Source: Micromonospora halotolerans
Lineage (GTDB): Bacteria; Actinomycetota; Actinomycetes; Mycobacteriales; Micromonosporaceae
Direction: 5' to 3'
DNA: 64,000 nucleotides
Assembly: GCF_032108445.1 (NCBI RefSeq)
Contig: NZ_CP134876.1
Location: forward strand, 558,001-622,000
The position numbers and the translations under genes are program-made. The notes beneath the pieces were generated by a model that was given only the letters and a program-made list of their open reading frames with translations, did not search any database and was not told the origin of the DNA. The number at the start of each line of letters is the position of its first letter. Positions within the stretch are counted from its first letter, which is position 1. Shown here piece after piece: positions 8,556-16,545 of this stretch.

Positions 8556-9167
8556 TCAGAGGGTGCGGACCGCCTCGGCGTAGTCGAGCCGGGGCAGCCG
8601 CTCCCGCCAGGCGTCCGGCGCCGGCCGGCCGATGTTCATGAGCAGCAGCACCCGGTGCCGGCCGTCCGGAAAGAAATCCCGCTCCACTCCGGCCGTGTCG
8701 AACCCGGCCATCGGTCCGGCGGCCAGCCCGGCCGCGCGCACCCCGACCAGCAGGTAGCCGATCTGCAGCGCGGCGTTGAGCCGGGCCTGCGCCTCCCGGC
8801 CGGCCGGGTCGCCGGTGAACCAGTCGCGCGCGCCGGGCCGGTGCGGGAACAGCTCGGGCAGCCGGTCGTGCCAGTCCACGTCGGCGGCGAGCACCGCGGT
8901 CAGCGGGGCGGCGGCCGTCTTGTCCCGGTTACCGGAGCTGACGTACGGCAGCAGCCGGGCCCGGGCCGGCGCGGAACGCAGCAGCAGCACCCGCAGCGGC
9001 TGGGCGTTCAGCGCGGTCGGGCCGTTGCGGACCAGGTCGTGGATGGCCCGGACCTGCTCCTCGTCGACCGGTTCGTCGGTGAACGCGTTGGCCGTGCGGG
9101 CCGCCCGGAACAGCAGGTCCTGGGCGGCCCGGTCGAGCGCGAGCAGCTTGGTGGCGGGTGCGTTCAC
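8556..9167 (-). CDS. Nitroreductase-like oxidoreductase, malonic semialdehyde reductase (RutE) type
   Basis: About 203 residues of the FMN-dependent nitroreductase fold, subgroup of RutE/HadB reductases: ARTANAFTDEPVD, RNGPTALNAQPLRVLLL, the Gly/Ala-rich LNAALQIGYLLVGVRAAGLAAGPMAGFD segment, and VLLLMNIGRP. It is the last gene of the sulfur operon; its GTG (9167, or 9170) overlaps the TGA of the flavin reductase gene. It may reduce an aldehyde or enal product released by the upstream monooxygenase. The RutE-type annotation describes family, not proven substrate. Confidence 0.82.
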   Translation of the reverse strand: MNAPATKLLALDRAAQDLLFRAARTANAFTDEPVDEEQVRAIHDLVRNGPTALNAQPLRVLLLRSAPARARLLPYVSSGNRDKTAAAPLTAVLAADVDWHDRLPELFPHRPGARDWFTGDPAGREAQARLNAALQIGYLLVGVRAAGLAAGPMAGFDTAGVERDFFPDGRHRVLLLMNIGRPAPDAWRERLPRLDYAEAVRTL

Positions 9168-9727
9168 CACGTCTCCGGCCAGCCCCCGAGGGTGGTGGTG
9201 TACCCGCCGCGGTGGTGCACCAGCGGGTCGCCGTCCTCGCCCGCGCCGAGCGCCAGGGGCTCGGCGAGCACGAGGGTGTGGTCACCGGCCTCGATCCGGC
9301 GGACCACCCGGCAGAGCAGCAGGGCCAGGGCGTCGCCGATCAGCGGCACCCCGAACGGTCCGGTCTCCCAGCCGGGGTGGGCGGCGAACCGGTCGATCCC
9401 GCTGGTGGCGAAGATCTTCGCGACCTCCTGCTGCCCGGAGGCGAGCAGGTGCACGGCCACGTGCTCGGCGTGGGCCACGGTCGGCCAGCTCGACGACTCC
9501 CGGCCCAGGCAGAACGACACCAGCGGCGGGTCCAGCGACACCGAGGTGAACGAGGTGGCGGTGAAACCGGCCGGGGGCAGCGACGGCAGGCGGCGGCCGG
9601 GGTGCAGGCCGGGGGTGGTGACCACGGTGACCGTGGACGCCTGCCGGCGCAGCAGGCCACGGAACGTGCCGGTGTCGACCGGACGCAGCTCGACGGTGCC
9701 GGCCCCGGGCCGGTCCACGGTGGTCAC
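9164..9727 (-). CDS. Flavin reductase (FMN) partner of the monooxygenase
   Basis: A 187-residue flavin reductase-like domain protein (RutF/HpaC-type split barrel): FRGLLRRQASTVTVVTTPG, GFTATSFTSVSLDPPLVSFCLG and RVVRRIEAGDHTLVLAEPLA. It should use NAD(P)H to supply reduced FMN to the upstream two-component monooxygenase. GTG 9727 overlaps the monooxygenase stop (GTGA), and its own stop overlaps the next gene, so all three are translationally coupled. Confidence 0.88.
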   Translation of the reverse strand: MTTVDRPGAGTVELRPVDTGTFRGLLRRQASTVTVVTTPGLHPGRRLPSLPPAGFTATSFTSVSLDPPLVSFCLGRESSSWPTVAHAEHVAVHLLASGQQEVAKIFATSGIDRFAAHPGWETGPFGVPLIGDALALLLCRVVRRIEAGDHTLVLAEPLALGAGEDGDPLVHHRGGYTTTLGGWPETW

Positions 9728-11058
9728 GCGCCCACCAGCTCGCGGTCGGCCCAGGTGCTGGCCGGGCGGGCCAGGCCGTAGTGCTCGCGCAGGGTCCGGC
9801 CGGTGTACTCGTGCCGGAACAGGCCGCGCCGGCGCAGCAGCGGTACGACGTGGTCCACGAAGGCCTCCAGTCCGTGGGGCAGCAGGGGTGGCATGACGTT
9901 GAAGCCGTCGGCGGCGCCCTGGGTGAACCAGAGCTCGATCTCGTCGGCGATCTGCTCGGGGGTGCCGGCGACGACGCGGTGCCCGCGACCGCCCCCGAGC
10001 CGGCCGATGAGCTGCCGGATGGTGAGCTTCTCCCGCCGGGCCAGGTCTACGACGAGCTGGTAGCGGCTCTGGTGCGACTGCACGGCGGTGGCGTCGGGCA
10101 AATCGGGCAGCGGCCCGTCCAGCGGCAGTCCGGCGAGATCGAGACCGGTCATGCCGGAGAGCTGGGCGAGGGCGTGCTCGGGCACGATCAGCGCCTCCAG
10201 CTCGTCGGCGAGGGCACGGGCCTCGGACTCCGTACCCCCGATCACCGGCGCGATTCCCGGCAGCACCTTCACCCCGTCGGGGTCGCGGCCGGCGGCGGCG
10301 GTCGCCCGCCGCAGCTCGGCGCGGAACGCCTGGCCGTCGGCGAAGGTCTGCTGGGCGGTGAACACGGCCTCGGCGTAGCGGGCGGCGAACGCGACGCCGT
10401 CGGCGGACGAGCCCGCCTGGACCAGCAGCGGCCGGCCCTGCGGTGGCCGGGGGGTGTTCAGCGGACCGTGCACCTGGAACCGGTCGCCGCGGTGCGCGAT
10501 GTCGTGCACCCGGTCGGTGTCGGCGAAGACGCCGGCCGCGGTGTCGAGGACCAGCGCGCCGTCCTCCCAGCTGTCCCAGAGCTTGATCGCCACGTCGACG
10601 AACTCGGCGGCCCGGCGGTACCGCTCGGCGTGCGCCGGGTGGTCGTCGAGGTTGAAGTTGCGGGCCTCCCGGGCCTGTGCCGAGGTGACGATGTTCCAGC
10701 CGGCCCGGCCGCCGCTGAGGTGGTCCAGCGAGGCGAACGCGCGGGCCAGGTTGAACGGCTCGTTGTAGGTGGTGGAGGCCGTGGCGATCAGGCCGATGTG
10801 CTCGGTGACGGTGGCCAGCGCGGCGAGCAGGGTGAGCGGCTCGAAGACGGCCTGGATGTTGTGCCGGACGGCCGGGCCGACGGCGAGCGAGTCGGCGAGG
10901 AACACCGAGTCGAGCGTGCCCCGCTCGGCGATGCGGGCCAGCTCCTGGAAGTGCGTGACGTCGGCGATCCGGCGCGGGTCGGTGCGGGGGTGCCGCCAGG
11001 CCGCCTCGTGGTGGCCGACACCCATCAGGAACGCGTTGAGGTGCAGGGTTCGGGACAT
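9724..11058 (-). CDS. FMNH2-dependent monooxygenase of the NtaA/SnaA/DszA family
   Basis: A 444-residue luciferase-like TIM-barrel flavoprotein. Family signatures are LHLNAFLMGVGHHEAAWRHP at the start, HFQELARIAERGTLDSVFLAD, the TTYNEPFNLARAFASLDHLS segment, GRAGWNIVTS, and QAGSSADGVAFAARYAEAVF. This family cleaves C-N or C-S bonds (nitrilotriacetate, dibenzothiophene sulfone and related compounds) using FMNH2 from a partner reductase, which is encoded next. With the aliphatic-sulfonate-type transporter upstream, the likely role is desulfurisation of an organosulfur compound. GAGAGGA precedes ATG 11058. Confidence 0.88.
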   Translation of the reverse strand: MSRTLHLNAFLMGVGHHEAAWRHPRTDPRRIADVTHFQELARIAERGTLDSVFLADSLAVGPAVRHNIQAVFEPLTLLAALATVTEHIGLIATASTTYNEPFNLARAFASLDHLSGGRAGWNIVTSAQAREARNFNLDDHPAHAERYRRAAEFVDVAIKLWDSWEDGALVLDTAAGVFADTDRVHDIAHRGDRFQVHGPLNTPRPPQGRPLLVQAGSSADGVAFAARYAEAVFTAQQTFADGQAFRAELRRATAAAGRDPDGVKVLPGIAPVIGGTESEARALADELEALIVPEHALAQLSGMTGLDLAGLPLDGPLPDLPDATAVQSHQSRYQLVVDLARREKLTIRQLIGRLGGGRGHRVVAGTPEQIADEIELWFTQGAADGFNVMPPLLPHGLEAFVDHVVPLLRRRGLFRHEYTGRTLREHYGLARPASTWADRELVGA

Positions 11059-11069
11059 GGGGGGTCCTC

Positions 11070-11960
11070 TCAGGCGGTGACGTCGACGCGCCAGGTGGAG
11101 AAGCGGCGTTCCCCGGCGACGAGGAGTTGGTTGACGACCAGGCCGATGGCGGAGATCGTGATGATCCCGGCGTACATGTCGGGGATCGCGAAGTTGTACT
11201 GCGCGTAGTTGATGAGGTAGCCGAGGCCGGCCTTCGCGCCGACCATCTCGGCGGCGACCAGCACGAGGATCGAGTACGCCCCGGCGAGCCGGACGCCGGT
11301 GAAGATGGTCGGCACGGCCGCCGGCAGGATCACCTTCTGGAACAGGCGCAGGTGGTTGAGCCCCATCGAGCGGGCCGAGCGGACCAGCAGCGGGTCCACT
11401 CCCTTCACCCCGGCGATGGTGTTCAGCAGGATCGGCCAGGAGCAGGCGTAGACCACCAGGGCGATCTTGGAGGTCTCGCCCAGGCCGAGGATGAGCACGA
11501 AGACCGGCAGCAGCGCCAGCGCGGCGGTGTTGCGGAACACCTCCAGCAGCGGGCTGAGCAGGTCGGCGAGCGGCCGGTACCAGCCGATCAGCAGGCCCAG
11601 CGGGATGGCGGCGGCCACCGCCAGGGCCAGCCCGGTGAGCGAGCGGGTCAGGCTCGCGCCGACGTGGTCGGCGAGCTGCCCGGTGCGCAGCAGCGTCCAC
11701 CAGGCGGTGAGCACCTCGGACAGCGGGGGCAGGAAGACCCGGTCGACCAGCCCGGCCCGGGGCGCGGTCTCCCAGATCCCGGCCAGGGCCAGCAGCGCGA
11801 CGCCGCGGTGCAGGGCCCGACCGCCGAACCCGAGCAGCCGCCCGGGCAGGGTGGGCGCGGCGGCGGGGGCCGCCGGGGGCCCGGCGGGCCGGGCCGCCGG
11901 TGCTGGGGGCGCTGCGGGCCGGCCCGCCGCCCCCGCAGGCCGTTCGGCGATGTCAACCAA
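11070..11960 (-). CDS. ABC transporter permease, sulfonate/taurine/nitrate type
   Basis: About 296 residues: a Pro/Ala-rich N-terminal segment, then six predicted membrane helices and a binding-protein-dependent inner membrane domain whose EAA-like loop reads SARSMGLNHLRLFQKVILPAA. It matches the SsuC/TauC permease family. The start is uncertain. TTG 11960 would overlap the ATPase stop by eight bases, GTG 11996 is also in frame, and the Pro/Ala tail gives no conserved start. It pairs with the ATPase and lipoprotein encoded upstream. Confidence 0.85.
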   Translation of the reverse strand: MVDIAERPAGAAGRPAAPPAPAARPAGPPAAPAAAPTLPGRLLGFGGRALHRGVALLALAGIWETAPRAGLVDRVFLPPLSEVLTAWWTLLRTGQLADHVGASLTRSLTGLALAVAAAIPLGLLIGWYRPLADLLSPLLEVFRNTAALALLPVFVLILGLGETSKIALVVYACSWPILLNTIAGVKGVDPLLVRSARSMGLNHLRLFQKVILPAAVPTIFTGVRLAGAYSILVLVAAEMVGAKAGLGYLINYAQYNFAIPDMYAGIITISAIGLVVNQLLVAGERRFSTWRVDVTA

Positions 11961-12771
11961 CGCGGGCCTCCTCCCGTACGGCGGACTGGGCGGCACGCAC
12001 CTCGTCGCGCAGCAGCGTCCAGATCTGGTGCCGGTGGTGCCGGAACGCGTCGGAGGAGCGCAGGTCCTCCTCCGCCTCCCGGTCGCCCAGTTCGATGTCG
12101 ATGACCTCCTTGATCCGCCCCGGGCGGGAGGTCATCACGGCGACCCGCTGACCGAGGTGGACGGCCTCGTCGATGCCGTGGGTGATGAAGACGACCGTCT
12201 TGCCGGTGGCCTGCCAGATCCGGACCAGCTCGTCCTGGAGCGAGTCGCGGGTCTGCGCGTCGAGCGCCGCGAACGGCTCGTCCATGAGCAGCACGTCGGG
12301 GTCGTACGCGAGACTGCGGGCGATGGCCACCCGCTGCTTCATGCCGCCGGACAGCTCGTGCGGGTAGCGGTCGGCGAACCCGGCGAGCCCGACCAGGTCG
12401 AGGTGGTGGGCGATCAGGTCGGCGGGGTGGGCGCGCGGCACGCCCTTGGCCTCCAGTCCGAACGCGACGTTGCCGGCGGCGGTGCGCCAGGGCAGCAGCG
12501 CGTACTGCTGGAAGACGATGCCCCGGTCCAGGCCGGGCCCGGTGACCGGGCGACCGTCGACCAGCACCTGCCCGCCGGTGGGGGCGGAGAGCCCGCCCAA
12601 CAGGTCGAGCAGGGTGGACTTGCCGCAGCCGCTGGGGCCGACGACGACCAGGAACTCGCCGGGGCGTACGCCGAGGGTCAGCTCGTCGAGCGCGGTGACC
12701 GCGCCGCCGCTGCCCCGCCGGCCCGGGAAGACCTTCGTCACCCGGTCGAAGAGGATCTTGTCGGTGCTCAC
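11953..12771 (-). CDS. ABC transporter ATPase, sulfonate/taurine/nitrate type
   Basis: A 272-residue SsuB/TauB-type ATPase with every motif: Walker A GPSGCGKST, Q-loop FQQYALLPW, signature LSGGMKQR, Walker B VLLMDEP, D-loop ALDA and H-loop FITHGIDEA. The C-terminal tail (LGDREAEEDLRSS through LRDEVRAAQ) is normal for the subfamily. GTG 12771 overlaps the lipoprotein stop codon (GTGA). Confidence 0.93.
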   Translation of the reverse strand: MSTDKILFDRVTKVFPGRRGSGGAVTALDELTLGVRPGEFLVVVGPSGCGKSTLLDLLGGLSAPTGGQVLVDGRPVTGPGLDRGIVFQQYALLPWRTAAGNVAFGLEAKGVPRAHPADLIAHHLDLVGLAGFADRYPHELSGGMKQRVAIARSLAYDPDVLLMDEPFAALDAQTRDSLQDELVRIWQATGKTVVFITHGIDEAVHLGQRVAVMTSRPGRIKEVIDIELGDREAEEDLRSSDAFRHHRHQIWTLLRDEVRAAQSAVREEARVG

Positions 12772-13799
12772 GCGCCACCCCCACCGGCGGCGAACTCGTT
12801 GAACCGGTTCGTGTAGAGGTCGGCGGGCTTCGGCCGGGCGCCCTTCAGCTCGCCCGAGTCGGCCAGCCAGTCGATCCAGGTGCCGAACTCGCGGTCTCTG
12901 ATCACGCCGCCCGTGCCGGCGACGCCGGTGGACTTCCAGTACCGCACCAGCGAGGGGTCCTCGTTGCGGCCGCGCTTCGCGATGATCGCCTCCAGCCGGG
13001 CCACGACGGTCTCGCGGGGCTGGGTGCGGGCCCACTCGACGGCCTTGCCCACCGCGCTGACGAACGCCCGGACGGTGGCCGGGTTGCGCCTCATGAAGTC
13101 GTCCCGGAAGACGTAGCTGCCCCCGCTGAACGCGCCGAGCAGCTCGTAGTCGGTGAAGACGGTGCGGACGCCGCCGGCCGCGACCGCCTTGTCGCGGATG
13201 ACGCCGCCGAGCACGGCGACGTCGATCTGCTTCTGCCGCAGCGACTGCTCGGTGTTGACCGGGGGCAGCGCGACCAGTTCGACCTTGGCGATCTCGGCGG
13301 GGGTCAGTCCGCCCTTGACGAGCCAGGTCTTGAGCACCGCCTCGGCGTGCGCGCCGAGCGTGTTCATGCCGACCTTCTTCCCGATCAGGTCGCGGGGGCC
13401 GCGGATCGGGCTGTCCTGCAGCACGTAGTAGCCCTGGAAGGTCTGCGCGTCGGAGCCGTAGTAGGCCACCACGGCGGTGATCGGCGCGTGCGCGGCCCGG
13501 AGCTTGACGATGGCGCCGTTGAAGGCGCCGCCGAAGTCGGTCTGGCCGGTGGCGGTGGCCTGGATGTCGGCGGGGCCGCCGGTGACGTTGCCGATCCAGT
13601 CGAGCCTGACGTCGCCGAGGTAGCCGAGGTCGGCGGCGAGTTCGGGAAGGGTCACCTGGCCGACCGAGCCCTGGTAGCGCAGCTCGGTGGTCTGCCGGCC
13701 GCCGGCGCCGTCGGCGCCGCAGCCCGCGGCGGCGGTGAGGGCGAGCAGGGTGACGGCGGCGGCGAGGGTACGCCGCGGCGACTGACGGGTCGAGGGCAT
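12768..13799 (-). CDS. Substrate-binding lipoprotein of the sulfonate-type ABC transporter
   Basis: A 343-residue secreted binding protein, first structural gene of the operon. A twin-basic N-region and hydrophobic core end in the lipobox ALTAAAGC. The mature part is an NMT1/SsuA-like type II periplasmic fold: SVGQVTLPELAADLGYL, GGPADIQATATGQTDFGGAF, AHAPITAVVAYYGSDAQ, and DLIGKKVGMNTLGAHAEAVL. AGGAG lies eight bases before ATG 13799. The ligand is probably an alkyl- or arylsulfonate or similar sulfur source; nitrate or taurine cannot be excluded. Confidence 0.88.
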   Translation of the reverse strand: MPSTRQSPRRTLAAAVTLLALTAAAGCGADGAGGRQTTELRYQGSVGQVTLPELAADLGYLGDVRLDWIGNVTGGPADIQATATGQTDFGGAFNGAIVKLRAAHAPITAVVAYYGSDAQTFQGYYVLQDSPIRGPRDLIGKKVGMNTLGAHAEAVLKTWLVKGGLTPAEIAKVELVALPPVNTEQSLRQKQIDVAVLGGVIRDKAVAAGGVRTVFTDYELLGAFSGGSYVFRDDFMRRNPATVRAFVSAVGKAVEWARTQPRETVVARLEAIIAKRGRNEDPSLVRYWKSTGVAGTGGVIRDREFGTWIDWLADSGELKGARPKPADLYTNRFNEFAAGGGGA

Positions 13800-13940
13800 G
13801 GAGAGGTCTCCTGATCTGTCCACGATGCGGTGGCGAGGGCCCGCGAGGGGCGCGAGAGCACGCCGCTGCCGGCCGGGCCACGATGCGCCGGCGACGGGAG
13901 CGGACGGGCGGAGGAGATGCGACGACCGGAAGCGGTCAGC

Positions 13941-14018
13941 TCAACAGAGCGCGCTCGCGTGCCGGACCAGGTCGACGTGCACGCGAGCGGTGAGGAGAAG
14001 CTCGTCCCGCTGCGACAT
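13941..14018 (-). CDS. 25-codon cysteine leader peptide upstream of the sulfur operon
   Basis: ATG 14018 with GAGG just upstream opens a 25-residue peptide whose second half reads TARVHVDLVRHASALC followed directly by TGA 13941. Short actinomycete leader peptides with an H/VDL-R-..-S-A-x-C ending recur before cysteine and sulfonate metabolism genes. The terminal Cys codon (TGT) next to the stop suits ribosome-mediated sensing of Cys-tRNA supply. It precedes the lipoprotein gene by 141 bases, which leaves room for an attenuator. Recognition rests on the motif and position; no translation evidence is available. Confidence 0.8.
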   Translation of the reverse strand: MSQRDELLLTARVHVDLVRHASALC

Positions 14019-14259
14019 GACCTCATGCTGCCGACCGTTCTCTGCGCCGGTCAACGCCCTTCCACAGAGTGAGACTTGCGTCGCTGGCTTTGTTAACACC
14101 CGTTGCGACCAGCATTTACCGCCCCTTAACACCTACCCGTTGGATAGAGATTGTGACGGGTGGGACAGGCACCGTCCAGACCGGATCGGAGCGGGTTTCG
14201 CGAACCGCCGTTTCGGGCATGTTCGATCCCGCAGACGCAGGGAGACAAAGGAGGACCCC

Positions 14260-14439
14260 ATGGGCATCCAGTTCCGCAAGCGCAAGAAGTACGGTCCGGT
14301 GATCCTCCACTTCACGGAGAACGGCTTCTCGTCCTGGAGCCTCAAGATCGGCCGGTGGTCGTGGAACTCCAACACCCGCGCCCACCGCGTGGACCTGCCG
14401 GGGCCGCTCTCCTGGAAGCAGGACAAGACCCGGGCGTGA
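14260..14439 (+). CDS. DUF4236-family small protein
   Basis: A 59-residue protein from ATG 14260, preceded by a near-perfect AAAGGAGGA. Its first line, GIQFRKRKKYGPVILHFTEN, followed by GFSSWSLKIGRWSWN and the closing RVDLPGPLSWKQD, fits the DUF4236 pattern of an aromatic/basic N-terminus followed by G-x-S beta strands and a VDLPG-type end. The function of the family is unknown. The gene stands alone, with its own terminator directly after. Confidence 0.8.
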   Translation: MGIQFRKRKKYGPVILHFTENGFSSWSLKIGRWSWNSNTRAHRVDLPGPLSWKQDKTRA

Positions 14440-14453
14440 CCTCCCGAGGTCGC

Positions 14454-14484
14454 GCGGGGTGCCGGTGTTTCACCGGCACCCCGC
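14454..14484 (+). terminator. Terminator after the DUF4236 gene
   Basis: GCGGGGTGCCGGTG and CACCGGCACCCCGC form a perfect 14-bp stem with a TTT loop, 15 bases past the stop codon. No long T-tract follows, as is usual for terminators in high-GC actinomycetes. Confidence 0.75.
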
Positions 14485-14547
14485 TCGGCGTCGGGCGGGC
14501 TTCCCCGTTCGGCCGACGGGAATGCCGCCACGGCGGAGAATCGCGGG

Positions 14548-15072
14548 GTGGCGGACCAGTCCTTCCGGCGGGAGCGGCGGCGGGCCGCGGCGGCCGTCGC
14601 GCTGCTGCTGCTCGCCTACTTCGTGGTCCCCGTCGAGCCGGACCCGAACGGCCTGCGCCTCGCCCTGCGTTCCGCCGGCACCCTGATCCTCGTGCTCGTG
14701 GTCGCGTTCCTGGTCACCGGCCAGGTACGCCGCCAGCTCGCCGCCACCCCACCGACGGGTGACGCGGAGACCCGGGCGCTGATCCGGCTCACCGTCGCCC
14801 TGATCGCCGGGCTGCTGGTCTTCGCCCTGGCCGACTACGTGGTGGCGAACAGCCGACCGGCCGAGTTCAGCGGCCTGCGCACCCGGATCGACGCGCTCTA
14901 CTTCGCGCTCGCCACGCTCACCACGGTCGGCTACGGCGACGTCAACGCCGAGGGGCAGATCGCCCGGGTGGTGGTCTGCGCGCAGATGGTGTTCAGCATC
15001 GGGGTGATCGCCACCGGGGCGTCCATGGTGGTCAGGCAGATGTCCCAGCGGCCCCGCCCGACACGGCGCTGA
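14548..15072 (+). CDS. Two-TM potassium channel family protein
   Basis: A 174-residue membrane protein from GTG 14548. Two N-terminal hydrophobic helices (about residues 15-30 and 43-58) precede an ion-channel module: helix LIRLTVALIAGLLVFALADY, pore helix ALYFALATLTTVGYGD with the K+ selectivity filter TVGYGD, and the inner helix VVVCAQMVFSIGVIATGASM. No cytoplasmic RCK domain is present. The tail overlaps the convergent next gene by 41 bases, an antisense arrangement. Confidence 0.9.
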   Translation: MADQSFRRERRRAAAAVALLLLAYFVVPVEPDPNGLRLALRSAGTLILVLVVAFLVTGQVRRQLAATPPTGDAETRALIRLTVALIAGLLVFALADYVVANSRPAEFSGLRTRIDALYFALATLTTVGYGDVNAEGQIARVVVCAQMVFSIGVIATGASMVVRQMSQRPRPTRR

Positions 15073-15940
15073 TCAGCACGTCCCCGCCGAGCCGGCCGTG
15101 TTCGGGGTCGCGGGACACCGCGCCGGCGGCGAGCAGCGAGGCGAGCGCCCGGTTGGCGTCGGCGGCCCGGTAGACCGTCGAGGTGGCGGCGAAGCGGCGC
15201 AGCTCGGTCACCGTACGCGGGCCGGAGCGGGCGAGTTCGGCCAGCAGTTCACGGCGCAGCGGGCCGGGTTCCGGGTCGAGGCTGATGTCGAGCAGCCGCC
15301 CCGCCGGGTCGGCCGGGTCGCGGTAGCGCACCCCCGCGTACTCGTCGACCGCCCAGAGCGCGTCCTTGACCGCCTCCAGACCCCGGTCGGAGCCGGTCGC
15401 GTAGCCGAACAGCCGGGCCGGCCCGCCGTCGGCCGGCACCAGCTCGACCTCGGTGACCAGCGGGAAGCCGGCCCCGGTCAGCGCCGCGCGCAGCGACCGG
15501 CCGGGCGCGGTGACCAGCAGCACCTCGGCCGGGCGGCCGGACGCGGCGGCAGCCAGCAGGGCCCGGTCGGGCTCGCCGCCGTCGACCACGGTGAACAGCG
15601 GGGCGCCCGCCGCGCCGGCCGCCTTGAGCGCCACCGGCAGCCGGTCCGGCCGGCCCGGCACCACGTGCACGGCGACGTCCGCGGGCAGGGCGGCCTCGGC
15701 CGCGCCCAGCCGGGCGGGCAGCTCCGCGCCGCCGTCGGCGACCACGAGCACGGTCAGCCGCCGGCCGCGCAACCGGTCGGCGAACTCGGCCACCACCCGC
15801 AGCGCGGCCTCCGCGCCACCGACGTCACTCCCGGCGTACGCGAGGGCGAGGGTGGCCCGCCGCGAACGGTGCAGCGCGGCGGGCAACCAGTGGTCGAGTT
15901 GCCGGACGAGCAGCTCGCGCAGGACGGCGTCGGTCGACAT
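15032..15940 (-). CDS. Conserved actinomycete protein of unknown function
   Basis: A 302-residue soluble protein from ATG 15940 that I do not recognise by name. The N-terminal two thirds alternates strands and helices in a Rossmann-like rhythm (RRATLALAYAGSDVGGAE, RRLTVLVVADGG, PLFTVVDGG, EVLLVTAPG). A central conserved block reads EAVKDALWAVDEYAGVRYRD. The last 80 residues look like a winged helix (RSGPRTVTELRRFAATSTVY, then ANRALASLLAAGAVSRDPEHGR). The three-cysteine-partner (TcmP) or methyltransferase-like class is a possibility only. It overlaps the channel gene 3' end. Confidence 0.7.
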   Translation of the reverse strand: MSTDAVLRELLVRQLDHWLPAALHRSRRATLALAYAGSDVGGAEAALRVVAEFADRLRGRRLTVLVVADGGAELPARLGAAEAALPADVAVHVVPGRPDRLPVALKAAGAAGAPLFTVVDGGEPDRALLAAAASGRPAEVLLVTAPGRSLRAALTGAGFPLVTEVELVPADGGPARLFGYATGSDRGLEAVKDALWAVDEYAGVRYRDPADPAGRLLDISLDPEPGPLRRELLAELARSGPRTVTELRRFAATSTVYRAADANRALASLLAAGAVSRDPEHGRLGGDVLISAVSGGAAGTSA

Positions 15941-15964
15941 GCTGCCGTTCTACCGCATGGACGG

Positions 15965-16486
15965 TCAGGCCGGAACGGAGATCCCCACGCCGCCGCGGGT
16001 CTGGCCGCCGTAGCGCTGCCGCTCGCGGTCCAGGTCGAGCCGGCCGATCCGCTTGCGGGCGGCGAGGGCCGCGTCGTCGAGCAGGGCGGCCGGAACGATC
16101 CACACGATCTCGAACTCCAGCCCGTCGGGGTCGCGGCCGTAGAGGCTCTTGGTGGTCCCGTGGTCCGAGGTGCCCACCAGGGCGCCGGCGGCGGCCAGCC
16201 GCTCGGCGGTGGCGGCCAGCTCGTCCAGGGTGTCCAACTCCCAGGCGAGGTGGTAGAGGCCGACGGTGGCCCGGCCGGCCGGCGAGGGTCCGGCGGCCGC
16301 GCCGATCTCGAACAGCCCGAGGTCGTGGTCGTTGGTGGAGTCGGGCGCCTGGAGGAACGCGGCGCCCCGGAAGCCGTCCGGCGTCATCGGCACCGGGCGG
16401 AAGCCGAGCACGTCGCGGTAGAAGGCGACGCTGCGGTCGAGGTCACGGACGTAGAGGACGGCGTGGTTGAGGCGGTGGATTCCCAT
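15965..16486 (-). CDS. VOC-family dioxygenase-like protein
   Basis: A 173-residue vicinal-oxygen-chelate protein from ATG 16486. Two beta-alpha-beta-beta-beta modules are visible: HRLNHAVLYVRDLDRSVAFY with the first metal His, and LYHLAWELDTLDEL with the second metal His, then YGRDPDGLEFEIVW carrying the metal-ligand Glu. This is the pattern of catechol 2,3-dioxygenases and glyoxalase-like proteins; the substrate is unknown. It is divergent from the MarR gene across a palindromic operator. Confidence 0.88.
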   Translation of the reverse strand: MGIHRLNHAVLYVRDLDRSVAFYRDVLGFRPVPMTPDGFRGAAFLQAPDSTNDHDLGLFEIGAAAGPSPAGRATVGLYHLAWELDTLDELAATAERLAAAGALVGTSDHGTTKSLYGRDPDGLEFEIVWIVPAALLDDAALAARKRIGRLDLDRERQRYGGQTRGGVGISVPA

Positions 16487-16507
16487 GACACCGACCGTAG
16501 CGCGGTT

Positions 16508-16538
16508 TTGTTGAGCGTTCAACAACTTGCGGTATGAT
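16508..16538 (+). promoter_or_regulatory. MarR-type palindromic operator over the divergent promoter
   Basis: TTGTTGA and TCAACAA are separated by GCGT (16508-16525), a classic MarR-site layout. TATGAT at 16533-16538 lies eight bases before ATG 16546, with TTGAGC as a possible -35, so the MarR transcript would be leaderless. Repressor bound here would block both this promoter and the VOC gene. Confidence 0.75.
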
Positions 16539-16545
16539 GGCCGTC

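Noticed and set aside
13652..14026. Alternative longer minus-strand frame over the leader region
   Set aside because: Ser/Arg/Pro-rich with no motif; the 25-codon leader in the other frame has the family ending and an SD.
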